Origin: Alphaproteobacteria bacterium UBA6324
Lineage (GTDB): Bacteria > Pseudomonadota > Alphaproteobacteria > CAAGCB01 > CAG-977
Direction of reading: 5' to 3'
Assembly: GCA_002439085.1 (NCBI GenBank)
Contig: DJSW01000029.1
Span: forward strand, 100,324-164,323
Length of the DNA: 64,000 nucleotides
Positions 1-8,410 of this stretch are shown in pieces (position 1 is the stretch's first letter; the number at the start of each line of letters is the position of its first letter). Position numbers and translations under genes: made by a program. The notes beneath the pieces are model-generated. The model saw nothing but the letters and a program-made list of their open reading frames with translations, did not search any database and had not been told where the DNA came from.

Positions 1-20
1 ACATATTCCACCTATTCCAC

Positions 21-911
21 CTATTCCACAATAAACACATCAACCGAAGATTCGGATTCCTCCGCCGCGGGCGGAATCAAAACAAAGCCGTTTTCGCTTT
101 CCGTTTGCGCCGGCGGCGTCAAAACGGGCGCGGCCTCTTTTTCCGGCGGCGTCAGAACGAACGTTTCCGGTTCGGGTTCCGGCCACGTCAGCATCGGCGC
201 GGGCGCGGGTTCAACCAGCGGTTCGTCAGCGACGACGGGACGCGACGGCTGCGGCATCGGCAAAGTGACCGGCACGGCGGCCGCGTCGTTTTTCGGCACG
301 GGTTCGACGGCGGACGCAGGTTCAACCGCGGGTTCGGATTTGGACGGCGTCAGCGGAACAATTTCCGGCATCGGCGTTTGCGCCGTTTGCGGCTGTTCCG
401 CCCGCTCCTCGCGTTTTTCCGCCGCGACGACCTCGACCATTTCGACCTGCGCGGGTTTGGGCGCGATGATTTCGGCCAGCATCTCGTCATCGGACATGGC
501 GGCCAAACCGTCCTTTTCCTGCTCTTTCAATTCCAGCGGGCGCACGACATCGGCTGCGCGGCGTTTCGCTCCGCCGTACACGATTCCGGAATCCGGCGCG
601 TTCAACCCCTTGCGCAGGGCGATTTTCTCTTTCGATCCGAAACGGCCGGCGTGTTCGTACATTTTATCCGTTTCGGCCGGCGCCCGATAATCCCCCTTGT
701 TCACCGTCGCGGCGGAAACGTTCACGTCCAGCATTTCATCCACCGTCCGCCCCGGTCTGTCGTCGGGCGTCACGGGAACCATGTCCGGTTCCGGCGCGGC
801 GAAACTGTCGTCATAACCGAAAAGTTCCGCGTCGTTCGCGGACGAACACGCGCCCAGCATCAAAAGGCAAAGCCCGAAAACCGTTTTGGAAAACGTCGAA
901 AAATGCGCCAT
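21..911 (-). CDS. Proline-rich lipoprotein of unknown function
   Basis: The protein is 296 aa. The start chosen is the ATG at 911, because the longer reading frame has no signal peptide at its front, while this ATG is followed by a short hydrophobic stretch and a lipobox (LGAC, Cys22), with a G-rich ribosome site just upstream. The mature part is hydrophilic and low in complexity: the last half is dominated by Pro, Glu, Val and Ala, including repeated short runs such as VEPA and LTPP. This suggests an extended linker-like chain tethered to a membrane. No enzymatic domain is recognisable. It is probably a periplasmic or outer-membrane lipoprotein. It is transcribed away from the adenosine deaminase-like gene next to it. 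Confidence 0.7.
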   Translation of the reverse strand: MAHFSTFSKTVFGLCLLMLGACSSANDAELFGYDDSFAAPEPDMVPVTPDDRPGRTVDEMLDVNVSAATVNKGDYRAPAETDKMYEHAGRFGSKEKIALRKGLNAPDSGIVYGGAKRRAADVVRPLELKEQEKDGLAAMSDDEMLAEIIAPKPAQVEMVEVVAAEKREERAEQPQTAQTPMPEIVPLTPSKSEPAVEPASAVEPVPKNDAAAVPVTLPMPQPSRPVVADEPLVEPAPAPMLTWPEPEPETFVLTPPEKEAAPVLTPPAQTESENGFVLIPPAAEESESSVDVFIVE

Positions 912-1059
912 ATCCCCCACTCCGCATAAAAAAAACAACGGATTCATATTACAGGGGCGCGCCTGAAATCGCAAGCAGACTTTGGAAAACAGTTTTTCAG
1001 AAAAAACAGCGCGGCGTTTTCGCAAAATCCGGCGCAGACAAAGCCTTTGAAAAAAAAGT

Positions 1060-1110
1060 TGTGGACAAACTGGACAAATTGTTGACAACCGCCGCCGGAC
1101 AAGGTATTCT
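1060..1110 (+). promoter_or_regulatory. Sigma-70 promoter with overlapping GGACAA-type repeats
   Basis: A -35 box TTGACA (1082-1087) and a -10 box TATTCT (1105-1110) are separated by exactly 17 bp, upstream of the deaminase ATG at 1178. Immediately upstream and over the -35 lie short repeats TGGACAAAC (1062-1070), TGGACAAAT (1071-1079) and TTGACAACC (1082-1090), roughly one helical turn apart. These could be an operator. The promoter call is from consensus match only. Confidence 0.7.
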
Positions 1111-1177
1111 ACCGGATTAAGAAGATTATAAGTGTAACGATAACTAGAGAGTCGCTAAAGGCTCCGGAAGGTGGAAA

Positions 1178-2449
1178 ATGACACAGGAATTCAATACGGC
1201 GGATATGCCCAAGGCAACCCTGCATGAACATATCGAAGGAACCGTCACGCCCGAAATGGCGGAAAAACTGGCGCAGCGTCATCATGTCAAGCTGCCCGAA
1301 AATTTCGTGATGAAGGACGGCGAATATAACAAAAGCGATTTCCCGAACGGTCGGTACGCGTATGACGAAAGCGATTTCTGGGCTTTCATCAACACCTACG
1401 ACACCGTGGCCGATTTGATGCGCACGCCGCAAGACTATTACGACGTGACAAAGGATTACCTGTCCAAAAACGCGGCCGAGGGCGGCGTTTACGCGGAATT
1501 GATCGTTTCCCCCATGCACATGGCGACCGAAGTCAACCCCGAAACGGGCAAGGCCGAGCTGTCCGCCCCGCGCTATCACGCCATGCTGGACGCGATGACC
1601 CGCGCCGTTGACGAAGTCAAAGAGGAAACCGGACTGGAAACCCGTTTCATTGCGACGGGCGTGCGCAATCTGGGTGCTGAAAACGTGACCGAAGTCGCCA
1701 AATTCGTGCGCGACAACCCGCATCCGCTGGTGACGGGATTCGGCATCGCGGGCAACGAACGCGCCGGCGAATTCAAAGATTTTGCCGAAGCTTTGTCGAT
1801 CGCCAAATCGGCCGGATTGAAACTGGCCGTCCACGCCGGCGAAATCCGCGGCCCCGAAAGCATCCGCGACGCCGTCAATCTGGGCGCGTCCCGCATCGGC
1901 CACGGCGTTTCCGCGCCGCAAGACCCCGCTTTGGTCAAGGAATTGGCGGAAAAGAACATCATGGTCGAGGTCTGCCCGACATCCAACCGCATTTTGGTCA
2001 CGGATTTGAAAGGCGATCTGGCGAACCATCCGGCGCGCAAACTGTACGACGCGGGCGTTCGCATTTCCATCAACCCCGACGACGGCGGCATTTTCGGCAC
2101 CCGCACGGGCAAGGAACACCGCATCAGCGCGAAGGAATTCGGATTTTCCAAGGCCGAAATGTTGGACATCACGCTGTGCGCGGTTGAAAATTCGTTCGCC
2201 GACGTGAAAACCCGCAAACAAATCAAGGAAAACGTCTATAAAACCATGACGGCCGACGACCGCAAGGAAATGAAAGAACTGGCCGACAACGCGAAAAATC
2301 CGTACCTGAAACAACGTTTGGAAACCCGCGTTGTTGAAAGCGAAAAGGTCGCCAAGAAAATGGAAATCCAGCAGCGGCGCACCAAAACGATGAACGCGAT
2401 GCGCGCGTCCCGCATGGCTTTGTTTGCCAAACAGGCGCACAACCGTTGA
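1178..2449 (+). CDS. Adenosine deaminase family protein
   Basis: The protein is 423 aa and belongs to the metal-dependent amidohydrolase fold of adenosine deaminases, which convert adenosine (or a related aminopurine) to the inosine product with release of ammonia. Visible motifs are the N-terminal metal-binding HxH (His16, His18, in LHEHIEGT), the AVHAGE segment with catalytic Glu, RIGHG, EVCPTSN and the late INPDDGG motif carrying the metal Asp. About 90 residues at the C terminus are basic and helical and extend beyond the usual catalytic domain. Substrate could be adenosine, adenine or another 6-aminopurine; sequence reading cannot separate these. It has its own promoter and a strong terminator, so it is probably monocistronic. 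Together with the PfkB kinase and guanine deaminase in this window it suggests purine salvage. Confidence 0.85.
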   Translation: MTQEFNTADMPKATLHEHIEGTVTPEMAEKLAQRHHVKLPENFVMKDGEYNKSDFPNGRYAYDESDFWAFINTYDTVADLMRTPQDYYDVTKDYLSKNAAEGGVYAELIVSPMHMATEVNPETGKAELSAPRYHAMLDAMTRAVDEVKEETGLETRFIATGVRNLGAENVTEVAKFVRDNPHPLVTGFGIAGNERAGEFKDFAEALSIAKSAGLKLAVHAGEIRGPESIRDAVNLGASRIGHGVSAPQDPALVKELAEKNIMVEVCPTSNRILVTDLKGDLANHPARKLYDAGVRISINPDDGGIFGTRTGKEHRISAKEFGFSKAEMLDITLCAVENSFADVKTRKQIKENVYKTMTADDRKEMKELADNAKNPYLKQRLETRVVESEKVAKKMEIQQRRTKTMNAMRASRMALFAKQAHNR

Positions 2450-2470
2450 TTCCTTAAACGCAAAAGACAA

Positions 2471-2504
2471 CCCCTTGACCGTCACGGTCAAGGGGCTTTT
2501 TTTT
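2471..2504 (+). terminator. Rho-independent terminator after the adenosine deaminase-like gene
   Basis: Perfect 11-bp stem CCCCTTGACCG / CGGTCAAGGGG (2471-2481 with 2485-2495), a 3-nt loop, then C and eight T residues. Confidence 0.95.
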
Positions 2505-2521
2505 ATCACGCGGCGCGCGGT

Positions 2522-3472
2522 TTATTGCCCATCCGCCCGTTGTTCCCGTCCGCCCGTTTGCCCGTCCGCGGCCGGCGTGTATTCCAACGGCGGTTCGCCG
2601 GCGTGACGTTCCACCCAGATGTCGATGTATTTGTGGATCAGCTTTTCCACTTCCTCTTTGTTTTTAAAGCGTTCGTTGAATTTCTGCGCGAACACGCCTT
2701 TGTACGGACGACACGGCGACATTTTGGAAAACGCCATAAAGTATTTGATGTGGCGCAAAACCTTTTTGCCGAAATGCAGTTTGTCTTTGACCTGAAAACG
2801 CTTGGCTTCCGCGTCGGCGGCGTAAGGGCTGGTGATCATGAAATCGGCGTCGCCGGACAACAACATTTTAAACGCTTCCCGCGGCCCGTCCACGACGACC
2901 AGCTTCGTATCCGTCGGCAATAATCCGCGAATCAGCGGTTCAACCTCTTCTTCGCGCCGGACGACGCCTTTCAGTCCTTTCAATTCGGAAACGTCCTGCA
3001 CGTCGATCGGTTTCGTTTTTCGGGAAACGGCGATGAACGGATTGCCGAAATAGGCGGGATAGATGTAATCCTGCCCCGACTTGCCTTCATCCACATAATA
3101 GCTGGAAAACAGCAGATCGACCTTGCCGTGCAAAACGCTGCGCTGCGCGTCGTTGAACGTATCGAACGCCAATTCCCTGACATGAATGACATTGATGTCT
3201 TTCAGCGCCTGTTTCAGCGGATCGAGAACAAATCCGTGATAAGCGTAACGTTCGCCGCCCGTGTCCCGCAAAAAGGTTTGATCCAGTTCCGCCCACGAAA
3301 ACGGCGGATAATCCTTGAATCCGGCGATCCGGAAATCCTGCCCGTTGTTGCTGGCACCGCAATCGTCAACCGGATACGGGCTGCGTTTTTTAACGGCGGG
3401 CGCGGCGGCGGCCGTTTGCGCGGCGAAAAGGGCGGCGGCCAGAATCGTCAGAAAAATCCGTGTTTTTTTCAT
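2522..3472 (-). CDS. Periplasmic substrate-binding protein (family 3, amino-acid type)
   Basis: The protein is 316 aa. It opens with a Sec signal peptide (MKKTR, hydrophobic core, AAAA-type cleavage near residue 25). The body has the layout of ABC-type solute-binding proteins family 3, with IAGFKDYPPFSW near the mature N terminus, LKQALKD, a SELKGLKGVVRREEE hinge region and a GDADFMITSPYAADA segment. Such proteins bind small polar solutes in the periplasm. The second in-frame ATG was chosen because GAGG sits 9 nt upstream, whereas it abuts the first ATG. No permease or ATPase gene is adjacent, so it is an orphan binding protein; it could equally be a sensor-type periplasmic domain. The extreme C terminus is polar and unlike the family core. 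Confidence 0.75.
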   Translation of the reverse strand: MKKTRIFLTILAAALFAAQTAAAAPAVKKRSPYPVDDCGASNNGQDFRIAGFKDYPPFSWAELDQTFLRDTGGERYAYHGFVLDPLKQALKDINVIHVRELAFDTFNDAQRSVLHGKVDLLFSSYYVDEGKSGQDYIYPAYFGNPFIAVSRKTKPIDVQDVSELKGLKGVVRREEEVEPLIRGLLPTDTKLVVVDGPREAFKMLLSGDADFMITSPYAADAEAKRFQVKDKLHFGKKVLRHIKYFMAFSKMSPCRPYKGVFAQKFNERFKNKEEVEKLIHKYIDIWVERHAGEPPLEYTPAADGQTGGREQRADGQ

Positions 3473-3557
3473 GTGTTTCATCCTCGTTTTATGAAAAACG
3501 CGTTGTCGGGTTCAACGCATCCTTAATCTTTTCATTTCTATAATCTAGCAAAGTTTT

Positions 3558-3586
3558 TTGATTTTTAACACACTTTAGGTTATCCT
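3558..3586 (+). promoter_or_regulatory. Weak sigma-70-like promoter upstream of flaF
   Basis: TTGATT (3558-3563) and TATCCT (3581-3586) are 17 bp apart, each matching the consensus at 4 of 6 positions. A good ribosome site AAGGAG follows, 7-8 nt before the flaF ATG. Confidence 0.35.
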
Positions 3587-3615
3587 GATTCTGTTTTTTC
3601 CAAGGAGCGTCCCGC

Positions 3616-4020
3616 ATGAACACCAACCCGTATATGACCACCGAATCCTCCGCCATGCCGCAAAATGAATTGGAAGCCCGCGCACTGATCCGCACGGCGT
3701 CGCGCCTGAACGGCATCAAGGAACGCTGGCCCGTTCCCGCCGCCGAATTGAACGAAGCGTTGGATTTGAACCGGAAGCTGTGGACGATTTTGGTGACGGG
3801 CGCAACCGAAGAATCCAACCCTCTGCCCGTTGAAATCAAGCAGAACATTTTTAATCTGGCGCATTTCATTTTCAAACACACGTTCGCCGTCATGGCAAAA
3901 CCCGAAGCCAAATCGCTGGACATCCTGATCAACATCAACATGAACATCGCCCGCGGGCTGAACGAACAGAGTCTGCGCCGCGCCCAACAGGCCGAATCCG
4001 CCGCCCCCGCGCAGGGTTAA
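3616..4020 (+). CDS. flaF: Flagellar biosynthesis regulator FlaF
   Basis: The protein is 134 aa and matches the alphaproteobacterial FlaF family: an ELEARALIRTASRL segment near the N terminus, then LNEALDLNRKLWTIL, and the LPVEIKQNIFNLAHFIFKHT region that is the most conserved part of the family. In Caulobacter, FlaF is needed for flagellin production and works with the repressor FlbT. The family normally sits in a flagellar locus beside flaG, flbT or flagellin genes, but no other flagellar gene lies within this 64-kb window. The gene ends 4 bp inside the stop codon of the convergent DUF5131 gene. Whether the cell is motile cannot be decided from here. Confidence 0.85.
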   Translation: MNTNPYMTTESSAMPQNELEARALIRTASRLNGIKERWPVPAAELNEALDLNRKLWTILVTGATEESNPLPVEIKQNIFNLAHFIFKHTFAVMAKPEAKSLDILININMNIARGLNEQSLRRAQQAESAAPAQG

Positions 4021-4901
4021 GCCTTTTCGCCGCCGCACGCGCCGCACCGCGAACACCCGTTGCAACATATCCGCCGCCCGCATTCCGCGCACTGTTTCCC
4101 GAAAAACGGTTCGTAGCGTTCCGCCGTCCCGAATAGCGACGGCTGCGGAAGCGTCAGTTTAAAGTCAATGGACTTTCCCTTGAATCCCAATCCCGATTTG
4201 AACGCCATCCGGCTTTGCAAAGCCTTGTCCGGCATATGGTAGGTTTTGCCGTCCTTGATGAAATTCGTTCCCGTTTCGACAAAGCAGAACGTCACGTTCG
4301 CCGCCGCGCATTCGTCACGCAAGCTTTTCACCCATTCATAACGCAACGGCCGCGCCCCGTCGTAGTTTTCACCGCCCGCCAACACCTGTTCGATTTGTCC
4401 CGCGGGCAGATACCGCGCGATCGAAACCGCCCCGATAAACGGCGCGGCCATAATCCCCTTGTGTTTGAACGGCAAGTCGAACAAAACCGGTATCCGTTCG
4501 TCCGCGCGCGCCTGATTTTCGCACGTCACGTTAAAAAACACGTTTTCCCAACCGTCGCCCCAATCCGACGGCAAACAGTCCGCCACGCGTTCGGGACGCT
4601 TGGTCAGCAAAAAGAACACGACATCCGGCCTTTGTTTGATGACGCGCCACGCGTCGGCGCGCCATTCGTCCGCTTGCGGCAAAAAGAAATCGGATGTCAT
4701 GCATACGCGGATATGTTCGCCGCTTTTGATTTTATAGTTTCCGGATCTGTCCTTGGCCAACGGATAGTCGAAATTGTTTTGCACTTTGAACACGCGCGAT
4801 CCGTCCATTCCGCGCTTGGCATCCAAAAAATACATATAGCAATGAGCGCAGCCTTCGCTTTTTTTCACACAGCCGTGCCACGGATTCCAAATATCGTGCA
4901 T
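4017..4901 (-). CDS. DUF5131 (phage Gp37/Gp68) family protein
   Basis: The protein is 294 aa. The start at 4901 is preferred over the longer frame because the ribosome site GGGGAAAC precedes it and the family signature WNPWHGCVKKSEGCAHCY begins right after it. That cysteine cluster (Cys-x6-Cys-x2-Cys) looks like a metal or Fe-S ligand set, and the following fold has LLTKRPERV and NVTCENQ segments that are typical for the family. The C-terminal tail is unusually Cys-rich, with ten Cys in the last 30 or so residues, and may form a small zinc or Fe-S module. Its biochemical role is not known to me. Despite the phage name, nothing else around it is phage-like. Confidence 0.8.
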   Translation of the reverse strand: MHDIWNPWHGCVKKSEGCAHCYMYFLDAKRGMDGSRVFKVQNNFDYPLAKDRSGNYKIKSGEHIRVCMTSDFFLPQADEWRADAWRVIKQRPDVVFFLLTKRPERVADCLPSDWGDGWENVFFNVTCENQARADERIPVLFDLPFKHKGIMAAPFIGAVSIARYLPAGQIEQVLAGGENYDGARPLRYEWVKSLRDECAAANVTFCFVETGTNFIKDGKTYHMPDKALQSRMAFKSGLGFKGKSIDFKLTLPQPSLFGTAERYEPFFGKQCAECGRRICCNGCSRCGACGGEKA

Positions 4902-4920
4902 CGTTTCCCCGCATATAAGA

Positions 4921-4950
4921 AAGCCGCAGATTTTCACCTGCGGCTTTCTT
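4921..4950 (-). terminator. Terminator downstream of tRNA-Ala
   Basis: Stem AAGCCGCAG / CTGCGGCTT (4921-4929 with 4938-4946). On the minus strand it directly follows the 3' end of tRNA-Ala. The T-tract is short, and the hairpin also lies in the leader of the DUF5131 gene. Confidence 0.6.
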
Positions 4951-4951
4951 A

Positions 4952-5027
4952 TGGTGGAGATGAGGAGGATCGAACTCCTGACCTACGCATTGCGAACGCG
5001 TCGCTCTCCCAGCTGAGCTACACCCCC
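4952..5027 (-). tRNA. tRNA-Ala (anticodon CGC)
   Basis: A 76-nt cloverleaf with encoded CCA. The acceptor stem contains the G3-U70 wobble pair that identifies alanine tRNAs. The anticodon stem ACGCG / TGCGT closes a TTCGCAA loop, giving anticodon CGC for GCG codons. The T arm is AGGAG-TTCGATC-CTCCT. Confidence 0.97.
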
Positions 5028-5037
5028 ACGACGGTTT

Positions 5038-5068
5038 GTAATATTCCCCAATCCGATGCAAATGTCAA
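5038..5068 (-). promoter_or_regulatory. Probable tRNA-Ala promoter
   Basis: Reading the minus strand, a perfect TTGACA (5068-5063) is followed by TATTAC (5043-5038) about 10 nt before the tRNA 5' end. The 19-bp spacer is longer than optimal. Confidence 0.5.
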
Positions 5069-5072
5069 CACT

Positions 5073-7274
5073 TTATTTTGCAATTTTTTTAAAATTCGTT
5101 TGTTCCAAAAAAACTGACAAATTTACAATCCCCAATTTTTCAACGATTGTTTTTTCGCCGGAAAAGGCGGAAACCCCCAATCGAATACGACCGCCTTTAA
5201 TTTGATAACCGGCGGCTTCTAATATTGTCGGAAATAAATCCAAATGAGAAATTATCCTATCCCGCGGAAACCGCGGCAACGCGTTGATGAACACATTGTA
5301 AATACCGTTGTTTTTCGACCAATCGGCCGCATCGGACAAATGATCGCCCACAATCACAACGACCGTGTCTTTACCGAACGGTTGTCGTTCCACCCAATCA
5401 ACGAAATCCTGAGCCAAGACCGAAGCCCGTTTTACCCGTTCCGACAAAGGTTCCGTGTTTTTCTGATGCCTGAAATGGGTATCCAGAGTCATCATAACCG
5501 CCAAAAACGGCGATGTTGTGTTTTCCGCCAAAAACGACAACCGCTTTTTGAAAAAAGAATAGGTATCGGCATCGGATCGAGCATATCCCGCAGAATCAGT
5601 TAAATAGCTTTCCTTGTCAGCCGGCATATTTTCAAAACCAAAGGTCTGCTCTTTTTCAAAGCCGTTTTGCAACAAAAACTTTCCCGTTGCCGAAAAACGC
5701 AATGCACCGCTTTGAACAAACAAAAGCCGGTACCCCCTGTTTTTCAAAAACAACGGCAACGTTTCCAAATATTCATCGTCAGCATAAACGGCAGGAAAAG
5801 CATACCATCCCGTCGCCAGAGCGGACATCGTCCATCCGGCTTGTTTAATTTGGCGAAAGTGCGCTTTTTGATGTTTTTCCTGTAATTTTTTCAACTGATT
5901 TGCCCAGCCGGACATCGCATACTTTTCATTCATGCTTTCCAAATACAGCAGAATTAGATTCTTTGGACGTTTCGGGGAAACAATCTCAACATCTTTCAAA
6001 GCGATACAGTTCTGAAGGATAAAATTCGATCTCTCGTTTTTATTCGTATGAAAAACATCCGTCATGCGGAATTGATTATCTGCATATTGCAACGCGGCAA
6101 TTGCCATGGCCAAGCACAGTAAACGGAAAAACAAAAACGGATAAAGGTTTTTCGTCTTTTGCGCCAAAAACCGTGCCGTCAATGTAAAAACAGCAGAAAT
6201 TCCGATCGCGCCGCAAAGGTATTTTACAGGCGCCGCCCCTAACCAATCGGGATCCATCCCGCCAGAATAAGTTTTTACGACCTGCATTATTTGTAAAAAA
6301 GGCATTTGGAAAAAATACCGCGACATATAAAAGATAACGGCCGTTACACACAGACACACACTCTGTTCCGCAAATACGTATTTTACGTTTTTCAGCGACA
6401 GTGTTGCCGCGATGTATCGCATTCCGCCCCACAGAAACAAGACAAAAAAGATCTTTTCCCCGACGGATGACGGCATAAAGAAATAACCACTGTCATATTT
6501 CAAACCGATATCTTTGACAGCAAGCATTCCGAAAAACAGAACGCAGAACGTCCAACGCCGTATAAAAAAAGAAGCGGCCGGCCGCAAAAAAGCCGTCAAA
6601 CACCCCATCACATAAACAGGAAAAAAGGGAACCGCCCCCATATCCGGCGAAAAATTCAGATAAACCAAGAAACTTAACGGAAAATACAACGCGGCGGCTT
6701 TTATACAGGACGTAAACGACTTTAAGAAAAAAGCGACAAAAGCAAACAAACAAAAAACGACATAAAAAGCGAACAAAAAAAGACCATTCGCATATCTGCT
6801 TAGAATTTTTACATTTTCGACTCGGACACTGTCATCGTTTGATCCGATTAAAAAACTTTCCTGTCCGTATGTTTTGTATCCGAAAAAATAAACTTCCAGC
6901 TTCTTATTGATGTAAACGAATAAAAAATCTCCATATTGAATTATTTTAAATTCGTTTTTAGCATATGGCAGACTGATTTCTTTTGAAAACCTATCTTTCT
7001 TATAAACCGCTGAAAAAAAACCTACATCAATACTCCCCGCCGGCGTGGAAAAAATACGCGCCGATGTTTCCGGCGATGTCACCGACACGTCAAATGAAAA
7101 AATAAATTGTTTATCCGCCGCCGTTTTTTGTGTTAATGTTTTAACATCAGTCAAATACTTTGTTTTCAGCAACAAAGAATCCGTAAAAAAACATAAAAAA
7201 AACGGGAAAATAAAAAACAAAACCGACAGCGAAAAACGCCATCGGTTTTGTTTTGAAATAAACAACGGTTTCAA
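5073..7274 (-). CDS. OpgB/LtaS-like phosphoglycerol transferase (sulfatase superfamily)
   Basis: The protein is 733 aa. About 400 N-terminal residues carry several hydrophobic membrane spans. The C-terminal part is an alkaline phosphatase/sulfatase-fold domain starting at NLILLYLESMNEKY and containing AGWTMSALATGW (with the likely nucleophile Thr), RLLFVQSGALRFSATG, and a late GDHLSDA metal motif. This order matches OpgB (MdoB), which moves phosphoglycerol from phosphatidylglycerol to periplasmic glucans; length is close to the 763 aa of the E. coli enzyme. The acceptor here is unknown. It begins at a TTG that overlaps the ptsN stop by 4 nt (TTGA), so translation is probably coupled. Base composition is far more A+T-rich than the rest of the cluster, which suggests later acquisition. 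Confidence 0.75.
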   Translation of the reverse strand: MKPLFISKQNRWRFSLSVLFFIFPFFLCFFTDSLLLKTKYLTDVKTLTQKTAADKQFIFSFDVSVTSPETSARIFSTPAGSIDVGFFSAVYKKDRFSKEISLPYAKNEFKIIQYGDFLFVYINKKLEVYFFGYKTYGQESFLIGSNDDSVRVENVKILSRYANGLFLFAFYVVFCLFAFVAFFLKSFTSCIKAAALYFPLSFLVYLNFSPDMGAVPFFPVYVMGCLTAFLRPAASFFIRRWTFCVLFFGMLAVKDIGLKYDSGYFFMPSSVGEKIFFVLFLWGGMRYIAATLSLKNVKYVFAEQSVCLCVTAVIFYMSRYFFQMPFLQIMQVVKTYSGGMDPDWLGAAPVKYLCGAIGISAVFTLTARFLAQKTKNLYPFLFFRLLCLAMAIAALQYADNQFRMTDVFHTNKNERSNFILQNCIALKDVEIVSPKRPKNLILLYLESMNEKYAMSGWANQLKKLQEKHQKAHFRQIKQAGWTMSALATGWYAFPAVYADDEYLETLPLFLKNRGYRLLFVQSGALRFSATGKFLLQNGFEKEQTFGFENMPADKESYLTDSAGYARSDADTYSFFKKRLSFLAENTTSPFLAVMMTLDTHFRHQKNTEPLSERVKRASVLAQDFVDWVERQPFGKDTVVVIVGDHLSDAADWSKNNGIYNVFINALPRFPRDRIISHLDLFPTILEAAGYQIKGGRIRLGVSAFSGEKTIVEKLGIVNLSVFLEQTNFKKIAK

Positions 7275-7726
7275 ACTTGTTCGCTTTCCATGATCGCGGA
7301 ATAGATCGCTTCGGCGTTATCGCTGCCGCGCAACATGGTGCAAACCTTTTCATCGCGTAGCAACCGCGACGCCTTGGCCAAGGCGGTCAAATGATCCCCG
7401 CCCGCGTTTTCCGGCGTCAACAGCAAAAACATCAAATCCACGGGACGCCCGTCCGGCGAATCAAAATCGACCGGCGACGACAGGCGGGCGAATTGGACGT
7501 ACAGCTTGTCCAGATCCGTCATTTTGCCGTGCGGAATGGCGACGCCGTGACCGACGCCCGTCGATCCCAAACGTTCGCGTTCCAACAAAACGTCCAGAAT
7601 GGCGCGGTCTTCCAATCCCAACCGTTCGGCCGCGAAAGACGCCATTTCCTGCAACGCCTGTTTTTTGCTCGTCGCTTTCAGATCGGGAATGATCGTCTGC
7701 GGCGTCAACAAATCTGAAATCAGCAC
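7271..7726 (-). CDS. ptsN: PTS-Ntr EIIA component PtsN
   Basis: The protein is 151 aa. It is the phosphoacceptor of the nitrogen-related phosphotransferase system, a regulatory chain that links nitrogen and potassium status to transporters and sigma-54 functions. The mannitol/fructose EIIA domain fills the whole protein, with the phosphorylated histidine in GVAIPHGKM (His66). The start is a GTG at 7726, chosen because GAGG lies 6 nt upstream and the family begins at this point; it falls 8 nt after the hpf stop. It follows rpoN and hpf in the usual proteobacterial order. Confidence 0.92.
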   Translation of the reverse strand: MLISDLLTPQTIIPDLKATSKKQALQEMASFAAERLGLEDRAILDVLLERERLGSTGVGHGVAIPHGKMTDLDKLYVQFARLSSPVDFDSPDGRPVDLMFLLLTPENAGGDHLTALAKASRLLRDEKVCTMLRGSDNAEAIYSAIMESEQV

Positions 7727-7734
7727 GTCAAGCC

Positions 7735-8295
7735 TCAGTTCGCCTGCGGATCGACCCAACCGATATTGCCGTCGGCGCGGCGGTAAACCATGTTCAAACC
7801 GCCGTGGGCGATGTTTCTGAACATCAAAGCGGGCAGATCGGCCAAATCCATACGCATGACGGCGCCGCTGACCGTGCACAACGGCAGTTCGGATTGCATT
7901 TCGGCGACGACGACGGGCGCGGATTCATCCTGCGGCAGGGAATCTTCGTCCGCTTCCTTTTCCGGTTCGATCACGGCGAAGTTGACCGTTTCGGCGGTCG
8001 CCTTGTGGTCGGTCAGGCGTTTTTTATAACGCTGTAGCTGTTTGGCGATGCGGTCGTTGGCGGCGTCAAAGGCGGCGTAGGCGTCGGCGTTCGAGGACGA
8101 GCCCTGAATCAAAACGCTGCTCATCGGATGGGCGGAAATATCCGCTTTGATGAGGTTGCCTTCTTTTGAAAAAGCGACGGAAGCGTTCAAAGGCGTGTCA
8201 AAATACTTTTTGACGGTATTTTCGATGCGTTCTTCGACATAAGAGCGCAGACTGGTACCGATGTCGATCTGTTTCCCTGTAATAGCAATTTTCAT
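7735..8295 (-). CDS. hpf: Ribosome hibernation promoting factor, long form
   Basis: The protein is 186 aa. Residues 1-100 form the S30AE (HPF/YfiA) domain that binds the 30S decoding region and blocks translation (MKIAITGKQIDIG, ISAHPMSSVLIQG). A linker of about 40 residues leads to a C-terminal dimerisation domain (SGAVMRMDLADLPALMFRN) that joins two ribosomes into inactive 100S dimers. This two-domain layout defines the long form. The gene has a possible promoter of its own in the 115-bp gap after rpoN and is followed closely by ptsN. Confidence 0.92.
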   Translation of the reverse strand: MKIAITGKQIDIGTSLRSYVEERIENTVKKYFDTPLNASVAFSKEGNLIKADISAHPMSSVLIQGSSSNADAYAAFDAANDRIAKQLQRYKKRLTDHKATAETVNFAVIEPEKEADEDSLPQDESAPVVVAEMQSELPLCTVSGAVMRMDLADLPALMFRNIAHGGLNMVYRRADGNIGWVDPQAN

Positions 8296-8354
8296 AGTGC
8301 CGTTCTCGTTTGTTAAATGTTAAAAACCTTAGCGGATTTTCCGCCTGAAACGAA

Positions 8355-8383
8355 AAGGTACGACCCTATGCGCCGTAAGTCAA
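8355..8383 (-). promoter_or_regulatory. Possible hpf promoter
   Basis: On the minus strand TTGACT (8383-8378) and TACCTT (8360-8355) are 17 bp apart. A small hairpin GCGGA-TTT-TCCGC lies at 8332-8344 in the resulting leader. The -10 match is poor. Confidence 0.4.
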
Positions 8384-8410
8384 GAAAATGTTACACGCCT
8401 GCGGGAAAAT

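Noticed and set aside
1060..1068. Origin at the near-perfect DnaA box upstream of the deaminase gene
   Set aside because: A single imperfect box without an A+T-rich region next to it; it coincides with promoter repeats.
4017..4901. Prophage remnant, from the phage Gp37/Gp68 family name
   Set aside because: No integrase, capsid, lysis or other phage gene is near, and the family is widespread on chromosomes.
4952..5027. Mobile-element attachment site at tRNA-Ala
   Set aside because: No repeat of the tRNA 3' end was seen nearby and the neighbours are ordinary genes.
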